Below are positions 51,858 to 59,349 of a stretch of DNA of 64,000 bases, piece by piece. The stretch comes from Dactylosporangium aurantiacum (lineage in GTDB: Bacteria; Actinomycetota; Actinomycetes; Mycobacteriales; Micromonosporaceae), in assembly GCF_000716715.1 (NCBI RefSeq), contig NZ_JNYJ01000028.1, positions 1 through 64,000 of the forward strand. Reading direction: 5' to 3'. The notes below the pieces were generated by a model, which ran no database searches, had not been told where the DNA came from, and saw only the letters and a program-made list of their open reading frames with translations. The first letter of the stretch is position 1. Each line of letters starts with the position of its first letter. Both the position numbers and the translations under genes were made by a program.

Positions 51858-52688
51858 TCAGGTGCCGTCGTCCTCGACGCCGGCGGCGCGGCCCAGGCGG
51901 GCCTCCACGGCCTCGGGCTCGTACATCTCCTCGACGATGCGCAGGTACAGCTCGTTGGGGTTCGGCAGGTTGCGGATGTTGCGCAGCGCCTGGTCCTGGC
52001 CCGCGGATTCGAGCTCGAAATGCCCGTAGCCGAACATGCGGCCGGTCAGCGACTGCACGTATTTCATGTCGGTGACCCGCAGCAGCGGCATCATGGCCAC
52101 ATTGCGGGTGAAGATCCCGGACACCACCATCACCCGTTTGTTGGTGAGGATGAAGCGGTCATACCACCAGTCCGCGACCCGCCAGGCGCAGTAGAGGATC
52201 ACCACGGCCCAGATGACCAGCACGGCGGTGCGCAGCTGCGTCTGGTTGTGCTTGGTCAGCCAGCCCGCGATGTATCCCATCGCGATCGTGGCGGCCACCG
52301 CGATCCCGCCCTCCTTGGCGAGCTGGATCCAGTGGCGTTTCCATTCGCCGCGGAACTTCTCGGTCGGGAAGAGATAGCGGGCGGCGTGCCGGCTCGCCTC
52401 CTCGTCGAGGGGCGCCATGCGGCTGCCGGGCGGCACCGAGGGGCCCGGGTCGCCGGAGCGCAGGCCGGAGAACTCGTCCTCGGTGAAGGTCGGCGGGCCC
52501 TCGTTCACGTAGTAGTCGTCGCGGCCGTAGCCACCGATTGTGGCCGACTGTGCACCGTCGTCGTAGGGATCGGCGAAGTCCTCGGGGTCGGGATTGGTGG
52601 GACGCGCCCGCGGGATCGGCTCGGTGTCGCGATCTTCCCAGCGGCGGGCGCCCGGTTCTTCGGCGGGAGGCTCAGGCCCGGTGGTCAT
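51858..52688 (-). CDS. PH-domain membrane protein
   Basis: A 276-aa protein. A long acidic N-terminus, two membrane segments (EGGIAVAATIAMGYIAGWLT and TAVLVIWAVVILYCAWRVAD), then a bacterial PH domain (RFILTNKRVMVVSGIFTRNV, then AMMPLLRVTDMKYVQSLTGR). Family role unknown. It is followed 5 bp before the small peptide gene at 52694, same strand. Confidence 0.82.
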   Translation of the reverse strand: MTTGPEPPAEEPGARRWEDRDTEPIPRARPTNPDPEDFADPYDDGAQSATIGGYGRDDYYVNEGPPTFTEDEFSGLRSGDPGPSVPPGSRMAPLDEEASRHAARYLFPTEKFRGEWKRHWIQLAKEGGIAVAATIAMGYIAGWLTKHNQTQLRTAVLVIWAVVILYCAWRVADWWYDRFILTNKRVMVVSGIFTRNVAMMPLLRVTDMKYVQSLTGRMFGYGHFELESAGQDQALRNIRNLPNPNELYLRIVEEMYEPEAVEARLGRAAGVEDDGT

Positions 52689-52693
52689 CGCAG

Positions 52694-52852
52694 TCAGGCG
52701 ACCAGACTGGAGAAGAAGTCCCCGAACCCGGTGGCGATGTCCATGATGCCGCCGCCGATGGACTTGAAGACCTCAGCCGCGGACTGCGGCCGATATGCGA
52801 CAAAGAAGATGAGGAAAGCAATGCTTCCCCAGGTGAGGACCTTTTTGACCAT
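52694..52852 (-). CDS. 52-aa membrane peptide, copy 1
   Basis: MVKKVLTWGSIAFLIFFVAY, then RPQSAAEVFKSIGGGIMDIA, a single membrane helix followed by an amphipathic end. Its twin is at 54404-54565 (+). GGGGATTGACGGCA before the ATG serves as ribosome site. Function unknown; the duplication and shared promoter show it is a real gene. Confidence 0.8.
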   Translation of the reverse strand: MVKKVLTWGSIAFLIFFVAYRPQSAAEVFKSIGGGIMDIATGFGDFFSSLVA

Positions 52853-52902
52853 TGCCGTCAATCCCCTCCCCGCGGCGTCGTGCACAGCACCGCGGCGAAC
52901 TC

Positions 52903-52931
52903 AGCGTATCAGTTGCACGGCACACGGTGAA
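52903..52931 (-). promoter_or_regulatory. Promoter of membrane peptide copy 1
   Basis: On the minus strand TTCACC (52926-52931), 17 bp, TACGCT (52903-52908). The same TTCACC-17-TACGCT stands before copy 2 (54335-54363), with surrounding bases also conserved. Confidence 0.6.
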
Positions 52932-52988
52932 TGTGTGCCGCGCCGACAGCGACCCCATCGACCCGAGGGTGATCCTAGTCGTGTCCTT

Positions 52989-53669
52989 CTACGCCTTGCC
53001 GTGAAGATACGGCGACGGCGCGCCGTAAACGAGGTGGGTTGGCACATCGTCGGCCAGGTCGTGCAGGTCGAGCTCCTCCTCCAGCAGGTAGCCCGCGGCG
53101 GCCGGCCACGTCACCACGTACAGCCACACGCCCATGGCCTCGCCGACGTACGCGCAGCGGTCCTCCGGCGACTTGGCCATCCACAGCGGGGTCGGCCAGC
53201 CGGCCGCCCGCACCTTGGCGTGCGCGACGGTGGTGGCGATGTCCGCGTCGAAGAACGGGCCGGGGTCGGTGCCGGGGATGCCGGCGAACCGGGTGCCGAG
53301 ACCGACGCCGGGCTCCTCGGCGACGATCACGCAGTCGGCCGGGCCGTGCTCGACCGGGCACGGGCCGCTGCAGGCGACCGCGGTGGCGCGCACGCCGGAG
53401 CGCTCGTCGCCGACCCAGCCGACGCCGGTCACGGTCCAGCCGGTCGGCAGCGGCCACGGGCACCACAGCGGCAGCGGCCGTTTCTCGCCGGTGCGGTGCG
53501 CGGCCGCGGCGAGTTTCACCCTCGCCGACTCGACGATCTCCGGCCCGATGTGCTGCGCCACGTGCAGCGGCAGCACACCGCCGTCCTCATCGCACCTCCA
53601 CTCCGAGTGCATGAGGTCCGGTGGCCGCACCGGGCCGCCACAACGGGGACAGCTGATAGCGACGCCCAT
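52989..53669 (-). CDS. DUF6758 family protein
   Basis: A 226-aa protein. MGVAISCPRCGGPVRPPDLM is a zinc-ribbon start (second pair CDEDGG), followed by LWCPWPLPTGWTVTGVGWVG, then DERSGVRATAVACSGPCP, AEEPGVGLGTRFAGIPGTDP and WPTPLWMAKSPEDRCAYVGE, the DUF6758 pattern of actinobacteria. Start at 53669 fits the family. Function unknown. Confidence 0.82.
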   Translation of the reverse strand: MGVAISCPRCGGPVRPPDLMHSEWRCDEDGGVLPLHVAQHIGPEIVESARVKLAAAAHRTGEKRPLPLWCPWPLPTGWTVTGVGWVGDERSGVRATAVACSGPCPVEHGPADCVIVAEEPGVGLGTRFAGIPGTDPGPFFDADIATTVAHAKVRAAGWPTPLWMAKSPEDRCAYVGEAMGVWLYVVTWPAAAGYLLEEELDLHDLADDVPTHLVYGAPSPYLHGKA

Positions 53670-53688
53670 GTACCCACGGTAATTGGTC

Positions 53689-54306
53689 CTATGGGCTGTT
53701 GTCGCCGTACGCCCGGATCCAGGCGTGCATCGCGATCCCGCTCGCGACGCCGGCGTTGATCGACCGCGTGGAGCCGTACTGCGCGATGGAGTACACCGCG
53801 GCACACGCCTTCCGGGCAGGTTCCGACAGGCCAGGGCCCTCCTGGCCGAAGAGCAGCACGCACCGGCGCGGCAGGTCGGCCCGCTCCAGGGGCAGCGCGC
53901 CGGGCAGGTTGTCGATCCCGATCACCGGCAGGTCGTGCCCGGCGGCCCAGTCCAGGAACTCCTCGACGGTCGGATGGTGCCGCACGTGTTGATAGCGGTC
54001 AGTGACCATTGCGCCGCGCCGGTTCCAGCGGCGGCGACCGACGATGTGCACCTCGGCGGCGAGAAAGGCGTTGGCGTTGCGCACGACCGTGCCGATGTTC
54101 AGGTCGTGCTGCCAGTTCTCGATCGCGACGTGGAAATCGTGCCGGCGGGTGTCGAGGTCGGCGACGATCGCCTCGAGCCGCCAGTACCGGTAACGGTCCA
54201 CGACATTGCGCCGGTCACCCGCGGCGAGCAGCTCAGGGTCGTAGTGCGCCGCGGCCGGCCACTCGCCGGCCCACGGCCCCACACCGACCTCATCCTCGTT
54301 GTGCAT
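53689..54306 (-). CDS. SpoU/TrmH-type RNA methyltransferase
   Basis: A 205-aa enzyme. VAIENWQHDLNIGTVVRNAN (motif 1 with Asn and Arg), LFGQEGPGLSEPARKACAAV (motif 2) and YGSTRSINAGVASGIAMHAW (motif 3, the knot's SAM site) are the SPOUT signature. It likely 2'-O-methylates tRNA or rRNA. Its start lies 97 bp from the plus-strand peptide copy, with the conserved promoter between. Confidence 0.93.
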   Translation of the reverse strand: MHNEDEVGVGPWAGEWPAAAHYDPELLAAGDRRNVVDRYRYWRLEAIVADLDTRRHDFHVAIENWQHDLNIGTVVRNANAFLAAEVHIVGRRRWNRRGAMVTDRYQHVRHHPTVEEFLDWAAGHDLPVIGIDNLPGALPLERADLPRRCVLLFGQEGPGLSEPARKACAAVYSIAQYGSTRSINAGVASGIAMHAWIRAYGDNSP

Positions 54307-54334
54307 CTACCGTGAATCCCCGGCCCGACACTCA

Positions 54335-54363
54335 TTCACCCTGTGGCGCTCACCCGATACGCT
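54335..54363 (+). promoter_or_regulatory. Promoter of membrane peptide copy 2
   Basis: TTCACC (54335-54340), 17 bp, TACGCT (54358-54363), matching the promoter of copy 1. Confidence 0.6.
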
Positions 54364-54403
54364 ACGTTCCTTGCAATCGCGGGCCCAGAGGGGATTGGCG
54401 GCA

Positions 54404-54565
54404 ATGGTCAAGAAGGTCCTCACCTGGGGAGGCATTGCCTTCCTCATCTTCTTCGTCGCGTATCGGCCGCAGTCAGCGGCCGAGGTGGTCAAGTCCATCG
54501 GCGGCGCGCTGATGGACATCGCCGGCGGCTTCGGCGACTTCTTCGCGAGCCTGTTCGGCGGCTGA
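54404..54565 (+). CDS. 53-aa membrane peptide, copy 2
   Basis: MVKKVLTWGGIAFLIFFVAY, then RPQSAAEVVKSIGGALMDIA, almost the same as copy 1 at 52694-52852. GAGGGGATTGGCGGCA precedes the ATG, also conserved between copies. Its last 93 bases overlap the HTTM gene on the other strand. Likely one membrane helix with an amphipathic tail. Confidence 0.8.
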   Translation: MVKKVLTWGGIAFLIFFVAYRPQSAAEVVKSIGGALMDIAGGFGDFFASLFGG

Positions 54566-55483
54566 GCCGCCCCTGCCCGCGCCGCGCTCGTCCGCGGCCG
54601 GGCCGGTGGTGGCCGGGTCGTCGCCCGGGGCGTCGTCCGTGGCCGGCGTGCCGCGCTTGAGCAGCCGGCGTGCCCAGACGACGGGGGTGACCCGCTCCAG
54701 CGGCAGGAAGCTGGTCATCGCCACCTGGTGCGGGATGAACGAGATCGTGATCAGGCTGAAGGTCAGCACGTGGAAGGCGTAGAAGCCGGCGACCATGGCG
54801 TAGCGCAGCTTCGGCTTGAGCACGAACACCAGCGGGCTGAACAGCTCGAAGCCGACGATGCCGATCTGGCTGGCCGTGGTGAAGCCGGGGATGCCGAGCA
54901 GCCAGTGCGCCAGCGCGGTGCCGCGCCGGATGAAGGACCGGGTCAGGGTGGCCCCGGTCAGCCAGGCGAGGCCGCCGAAGCGCAACTTGGCGATCGATGC
55001 CAGGAAGTACGTGCAGATCACGCCGATCTGGGTGAGCCGCAGCGCCCAGCCGCCGGCCTCGCTGGTCTCCGGGTCGCCGTGCCGGGCCCGGCCCGCGGTC
55101 GGCAGCACGGCGAGCGCGACGAGCAGGCCGAACCGGTCGTGGTCGATCTTGCCGTAGCTCATCGCGATGATCATCCACTCGAAGTACAGGACGAACACGC
55201 TCCAGCCGAGCAGCCGGTGGGCCCGGCCGGTCGCGGCGGCGAGCGACAGCGGGATCAGGGCCCAGTAGATCGTGCCGACGACCAGCGGCGTCGGCGTCGG
55301 CAGCGGCAGGAGGCGGCCGACGACCAGCGGCTGGTAGAGGTTGCCGGGCAGGTCGCCGTGGTGCTTGATCCAGGCGCTGAAGAACACCACGTCGAGCGCG
55401 ACGAAGAGGTAGACGAGGGTGCGGAAGGCGGCGATGCGCCCCTTCGGCACCGGCTCGAAGAGCCAGTTGCGCAGGTGGGTCAC
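54473..55483 (-). CDS. HTTM-domain membrane protein
   Basis: A 336-aa protein with a horizontally transferred transmembrane (HTTM) domain, related to vitamin-K-dependent gamma-carboxylase. Several membrane helices (TLVYLFVALDVVFFSAWIKH, YWALIPLSLAAATGRAHRLL, LGIPGFTTASQIGIVGFELF). GTG at 55483 overlaps the upstream gene (GTGA). The C-terminal 60 residues run antisense over the membrane-peptide gene. Role in actinobacteria unknown. Confidence 0.8.
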   Translation of the reverse strand: MTHLRNWLFEPVPKGRIAAFRTLVYLFVALDVVFFSAWIKHHGDLPGNLYQPLVVGRLLPLPTPTPLVVGTIYWALIPLSLAAATGRAHRLLGWSVFVLYFEWMIIAMSYGKIDHDRFGLLVALAVLPTAGRARHGDPETSEAGGWALRLTQIGVICTYFLASIAKLRFGGLAWLTGATLTRSFIRRGTALAHWLLGIPGFTTASQIGIVGFELFSPLVFVLKPKLRYAMVAGFYAFHVLTFSLITISFIPHQVAMTSFLPLERVTPVVWARRLLKRGTPATDDAPGDDPATTGPAADERGAGRGGSAAEQAREEVAEAAGDVHQRAADGLDHLGR

Positions 55484-55914
55484 GGCCGCCACCTCGCGAG
55501 CACGACCTCGGTGATCTCGCCGGTCGGCTGGGCGTCGCGCAGGTGGTGCTGCACCTCGACGATGTCGACCTCCACCAGGGGTGGCCGGCCCGGGTTGCGG
55601 GCGGCGTAGGCGCCCTGGACCGACCGCAGCAGGCTGGGGTCGGCCTTGAACCGGTCGATCTGCGCCTCGATCTCCGCCCGGCGCACGCCGGCGTTGCGCT
55701 CGTCGAGCACGATCCGCCGGCCGGTGGTGTCGACGCCGTCGGCGCGCAGCACCATCACCGGCGCGTTCGGGTCATCGGCGATCGCGAACATCTGGAACGG
55801 GGCGAACGGGAAGTCGTAGTCGTCGCCGGCGATCGTGCCGGCGAAGGTCAGCGCGGCGACCACCAGCGTCACCGCCACCCGCGTCACGCGCCCCCGCGCG
55901 CTCAACCGTTCCAT
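55480..55914 (-). CDS. Hypothetical protein coupled to HTTM gene
   Basis: A 144-aa protein with an N-terminal membrane segment or signal (VAVTLVVAALTFAGTIAG) and an outer part (FAPFQMFAIADDPNAPVMVL). It is the first gene of a pair with the HTTM protein, overlapping by 4 bp; such pairs recur in actinobacteria. Function unknown. Confidence 0.65.
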   Translation of the reverse strand: MERLSARGRVTRVAVTLVVAALTFAGTIAGDDYDFPFAPFQMFAIADDPNAPVMVLRADGVDTTGRRIVLDERNAGVRRAEIEAQIDRFKADPSLLRSVQGAYAARNPGRPPLVEVDIVEVQHHLRDAQPTGEITEVVLARWRP

Positions 55915-55956
55915 CGCCGCCGGACTTTACCGTCCGCGGTCCAGTGGGCCGGTGCA

Positions 55957-55975
55957 TCACTACGCTCTGTAGTGA
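55957..55975. promoter_or_regulatory. Palindrome, possible operator
   Basis: TCACTAC-gctct-GTAGTGA, a perfect 7-bp-arm palindrome just upstream of the HTTM operon start, in the 290-bp region shared with the MaoC gene. The rest of this region (55976-56206) is AT-richer, without a gene. Confidence 0.5.
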
Positions 55976-56206
55976 GACCATCAACACACTCCGTAGCCGC
56001 CACGCTCAATTTTCGTCTCATTTCCATAACTGTGATCTGCGTCTCTATACGGAGCGTTGCATCCGCCCTCAAGATACTGGTCACACAGCGTGGGCGGCGG
56101 GTGCCAGGGAGGGCCCCGCCGCTCACTGCGTATTTGTCACACTCGGCTGAATTTCGCGGCCGTACCCGGCATGCTTGCAGACCCCACAACGACGAGGGAG
56201 TGCGAG

Positions 56207-56701
56207 ATGCAGTTCGGCCGGTATTTCGAGGAGTTCGAGGTCGGCGCCGTCTACCGGCACTGGCCGGGCAAGACGGTCACCGAATCCGACGACCACCTGT
56301 TCTGCCTGCTGACGATGAACCATCATCCGCTGCACCTGGACGTCCACTACGCCGAGACGTCCACGCATTTCCAGCGCAACGTCGTCGTGGGCAACTACGT
56401 CTATTCGATCCTGCTCGGCATGTCGGTGCCCGACGTGTCCGGCAAGGCGATCGCCAATCTCGAGGTCGAGTCGCTGCGGCATACCGCGCCGACCTTTCAC
56501 GGTGACACCATCTACGGCGAGACCACGGTGCTGGACAAGCGCGAGTCGGAGTCCAAGGACGACCGCGGCGTGGTGACCGTCCAGACCAAGGGATACAAGC
56601 AGGACGGCACCCTGATCTGCGTGTTCCGGCGCAAGGTCATGGTGCCGAAGAAGTCGCACGCCGGCCCGGAGATGCCGAGTTTTCCGGTGCCCCGCGAATA
56701 G
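56207..56701 (+). CDS. MaoC-family hydratase
   Basis: A 164-aa hot-dog-fold enzyme. KTVTESDDHLFCLLTMNHHP is the active-site region (Asp and His of the hydratase dyad), followed by VVVGNYVYSILLGMSVPDVS. It probably hydrates an enoyl-CoA or similar. The ATG at 56207 follows GAGGGAGTGCGAG. The longer open frame upstream is not coding. Confidence 0.9.
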   Translation: MQFGRYFEEFEVGAVYRHWPGKTVTESDDHLFCLLTMNHHPLHLDVHYAETSTHFQRNVVVGNYVYSILLGMSVPDVSGKAIANLEVESLRHTAPTFHGDTIYGETTVLDKRESESKDDRGVVTVQTKGYKQDGTLICVFRRKVMVPKKSHAGPEMPSFPVPRE

Positions 56702-56722
56702 ACGCGTTTGAGGAGGACGGCA

Positions 56723-57481
56723 GTGGGTCTACTGCGCAGGCTGCTGGGGCGCGAGCCGGCATGGGTCGAGCGCTGGGCCGTGTACCCGGGCGAGATCGGC
56801 GAAGCGATGGCGATGTACAACATCGACCTCGGCGCCGTCGAGGCCGCCCCGGTGGCACGGCTGCCGCAACGCTTCGACGTCGACTTCACCTACGCGGGTG
56901 ACGGCGCCAGCGGCATGCCCGCCGAGTCGGAGCTGGGCGCCATCCACGCCCTCGACGAGGCCCTCCGGCAGGCGCTGCGCGGCGCCGGCGGCGCCATGGT
57001 CGGCCGGGTGGTGACGGCCAACACCGGCCGCATCACCGGGTACCTGCCCGCCGGCGCGGCCGCGCCCGCGCTGCCCGACATCCCCGCGCTGCGGCCGGTC
57101 GGCACGCTCGGGTCCGACCCGGGCTGGACCCGGGTCCGCGACGAGCTCACCCCCGACGCGTGGCAGCGCAACATCATGGAGGACAACCAGGTCGTGCAGG
57201 AGCTGGAGGGCCACGGCGACCGGCTCAGCCAGCCGCGGCCGGTGGAGTTCCTCGCGTACTTCCCCGACACCGACCGCGCCGAGGCGGCCGCCGGGGACCT
57301 GCGCAACCTCGGGTTCGCGGTCACCGTCGAGCGGGGCGACGAGGCGGACTTCGTGCTGCAGGCGATCCGCCGCGACGCGGTCGAGCCGCCGACGCTGCAC
57401 GAGGTCACCTGGGAGGTCCGGGGCATCGTGGAGCGCCACGACGGCATCTACGACGGCTGGGGCTGCATGGTCCAGGTCTGA
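56723..57481 (+). CDS. RraB-type ribonuclease E inhibitor-like protein
   Basis: A 252-aa protein. The first 140 residues look like a DUF695-type domain; the last 100 (FLAYFPDTDRAEAAAGDLRN, then LGFAVTVERGDEADFVLQAI) match the RraB fold, which binds RNase E and adjusts RNA decay. GTG at 56723 follows GAGGAGG. Fusion order is the reason for interest; the function is family-based. Confidence 0.75.
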   Translation: MGLLRRLLGREPAWVERWAVYPGEIGEAMAMYNIDLGAVEAAPVARLPQRFDVDFTYAGDGASGMPAESELGAIHALDEALRQALRGAGGAMVGRVVTANTGRITGYLPAGAAAPALPDIPALRPVGTLGSDPGWTRVRDELTPDAWQRNIMEDNQVVQELEGHGDRLSQPRPVEFLAYFPDTDRAEAAAGDLRNLGFAVTVERGDEADFVLQAIRRDAVEPPTLHEVTWEVRGIVERHDGIYDGWGCMVQV

Positions 57482-57487
57482 CGCCGT

Positions 57488-57524
57488 CTCCGGGACGGGC
57501 CGGGGGTTCCGAGGCGTCCCGGAG
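57488..57524 (+). terminator. Hairpin after the RraB-like gene
   Basis: CTCCGGGACG pairs perfectly with CGTCCCGGAG around a 17-nt loop, starting 6 bp past the stop. Confidence 0.7.
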
Positions 57525-57596
57525 GGCGTTTGGAGGCCAGCCGGATGAGAAGGATTGCCCAGCCCACCCGACCGGCGCCCACCGGCGCGCCGCCCG

Positions 57597-58079
57597 CTAG
57601 TGGCGGTGCAGGGCCCGCGCCAATTCCCTGCCGATCTCGTTGACGAACTCCCGCTCGGCGAGCAGGATCTCGACGCCGCCGAGCCGGATCACGCCGGGCC
57701 GCCACGCGGTCCGGCCGACGCTGGCCGCGACGTCCATCAGCCACTCGCCGTAGGCGAGCGCGACGTCCGTGCCCAGCCGCCCGGCCAGTATCCGCACGGC
57801 CGCGCCACACTCGGCGAGCACGCCCGCGCGGTCCAGCGGCGCGGTGACGGTCACCTGCTCAGCGAAGATCGCCGCGACGACGCCCCGGACCAGCAGCGCC
57901 CTGGAGCGCTGGCCGGCCGCGATGGCCTCGACCCCGGCGACGGCGTCGACCTCCTCGTCCCCGGCGCTGGCGACGACGAGGACGTGGCGGGGGAGCCTGA
58001 CGAGCCGGTCCCACTCGTGCCGGTGCAGCGGCAGGTCGACCCCGGCGCTGGGATGGCTCGGTGTGGGCTGGCTCGGCAT
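57597..58079 (-). CDS. Hypothetical cytoplasmic protein
   Basis: A 160-aa protein, starting MPSQPTPSHPSAGVDLPLHR. The body alternates beta-like and helical stretches (HVLVVASAGDEEVDAVAGVE; QVTVTAPLDRAGVLAECGAA). I do not recognise a family. Start at 58079 is chosen as the ATG closest to the conserved-looking body; an SD-like GGGAGG lies before it. Confidence 0.55.
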   Translation of the reverse strand: MPSQPTPSHPSAGVDLPLHRHEWDRLVRLPRHVLVVASAGDEEVDAVAGVEAIAAGQRSRALLVRGVVAAIFAEQVTVTAPLDRAGVLAECGAAVRILAGRLGTDVALAYGEWLMDVAASVGRTAWRPGVIRLGGVEILLAEREFVNEIGRELARALHRH

Positions 58080-58225
58080 GGCGTACCTCCCACTCGCGAG
58101 CGTATGCCGAAAAGTCCGACCCAGCCGCAATTCTGCGGGTTTGCCCCCAGGTGCTCCTACCGGACGCCGCGCGGAGGGCTCGGCGCGACCGTTCAGCGAA
58201 CGGTGCGACCTGTCAGTGCGCGGCG

Positions 58226-58307
58226 CGGCCGCTCAGTGGGCGGCGCGGGCCGGTGGTCGGCTGGGAGCGCACGGCCGCTCAGTGGGCGGCGCGGGCCGGG
58301 TGGTCGG
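58226..58307. repeat. Two copies of a 35-bp direct repeat
   Basis: CGGCCGCTCAGTGGGCGGCG and following bases occur at 58226-58260 and 58272-58307, the second inside the end of the DCC gene. A weaker third form lies just left. Confidence 0.7.
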
Positions 58308-58698
58308 GCGGCAGGGCGCAGGCCGCGGTGCCGCCGGGCATCCGGTGCCGGTTGCGGGCGACCCACCGGTACACCGGCCAGGCGAGCGCGGCGACGGGCC
58401 GCAGCCCGAGGACGGCCCCGGCGGGCCGCCACAGCAGCCGCCCGGCGAGCCCGGGGGCGGTCCTGAGCATGTCGGCGATGGCGACAGGACCGGCGGTCGG
58501 GGCCCGGCCGGCGCTCACCCACTGCACCGCGGCGCCCGCCTGCTCCTCGGTCACGCCGAGCGCGTCGAGGTCGGCGAACTGCCACGCCACGACGTGCGCG
58601 GCCGGCCTGATGCGGCGCTCGATGAAGCGGGCGCATGATGAACAGAACGCGCAGTCACCGTCGAACACGAACGTCGGCCGATCCATGTCCTCCATCAT
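58279..58698 (-). CDS. DCC-family thiol oxidoreductase-like protein
   Basis: A 139-aa protein with FVFDGDCAFCSSCARFIERR, the D-x-D-C-x2-C motif of the DCC (DUF393) family, a thioredoxin-like fold. The end includes a possible membrane stretch. It stands divergent from trxA, in keeping with thiol chemistry. Starts at 58698, 58695 and 58686 are possible. Confidence 0.85.
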   Translation of the reverse strand: MMEDMDRPTFVFDGDCAFCSSCARFIERRIRPAAHVVAWQFADLDALGVTEEQAGAAVQWVSAGRAPTAGPVAIADMLRTAPGLAGRLLWRPAGAVLGLRPVAALAWPVYRWVARNRHRMPGGTAACALPPDHPARAAH

Positions 58699-58743
58699 GG
58701 ATCACGCGCCCGCGGAGGCCATCGTGAGCCCGGACACCGGTTG

Positions 58744-58769
58744 GGAATGCCGGTAAGGGGTACGTGGTT
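58744..58769 (+). promoter_or_regulatory. SigR-type promoter of trxA
   Basis: GGAAT, exactly 18 bp, GTT matches the disulfide-stress sigma SigR promoter (GGAAT-N18/19-GTT), 41 bp before the trxA start. Thioredoxin genes are well-known SigR targets. Confidence 0.8.
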
Positions 58770-58809
58770 ACAACGGTGCGTACCCGACGCCCGAAAGGAT
58801 CGGACAGAC

Positions 58810-59313
58810 ATGGCAACCGTAGAACTGACCGCCGAGAACTTCGCCGAGAAGGTCGGCGGCGAGGGCATCACCCTGGTCGACTTCTGGGCCGAGTGGTGCG
58901 GGCCGTGTCGGGCCTTTGCGCCGACGTACGAGAAGGTCTCGGAGAACAACCCGGACCTGCTCTTCGGCAAGGTGGACACCGAAGCCCAGCCGGAGCTCGC
59001 GATGGAGTTCCAGATCCGCTCCATCCCCACGCTGATGATCGTGCGCGACGGCGTCGCGGTGTTCTCCCAGCCCGGCATGATGCGTGAGCAGCAGCTCGAG
59101 TCGCTGATCAAGCAGGTCCGCGACCTGGACATGGACGAGGTCCGGGCGCAGATCGCCGAGCACACCGCCGGCAAGCACGGTGACGCCAAGACCGCCGACG
59201 CCCCGAAGGCGGAGACGGCCAAGACCGAGACGGCGAAGACCGAGGCCTCGGACGCCACCCCGGCCGGCGTCACTGAGCGTGAGAACTCGGTGGGTGAATC
59301 GGTCGAGGCGTAG
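58810..59313 (+). CDS. trxA: Thioredoxin with C-terminal extension
   Basis: A 167-aa protein. The first 105 residues are a standard thioredoxin (WCGPC, Cys30 and Cys33; SIPTLMIVRDG with cis-Pro). Residues 110-167 are an added Ala/Lys/Thr-rich tail (KTADAPKAETAKTETAKTEA). It reduces disulfides in the cytoplasm. The SigR-type promoter fits a disulfide-stress role. Confidence 0.95.
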   Translation: MATVELTAENFAEKVGGEGITLVDFWAEWCGPCRAFAPTYEKVSENNPDLLFGKVDTEAQPELAMEFQIRSIPTLMIVRDGVAVFSQPGMMREQQLESLIKQVRDLDMDEVRAQIAEHTAGKHGDAKTADAPKAETAKTETAKTEASDATPAGVTERENSVGESVEA

Positions 59314-59349
59314 CTTGCGGTTCGTTCGTACGCGTGTTCGAATGAGCGT

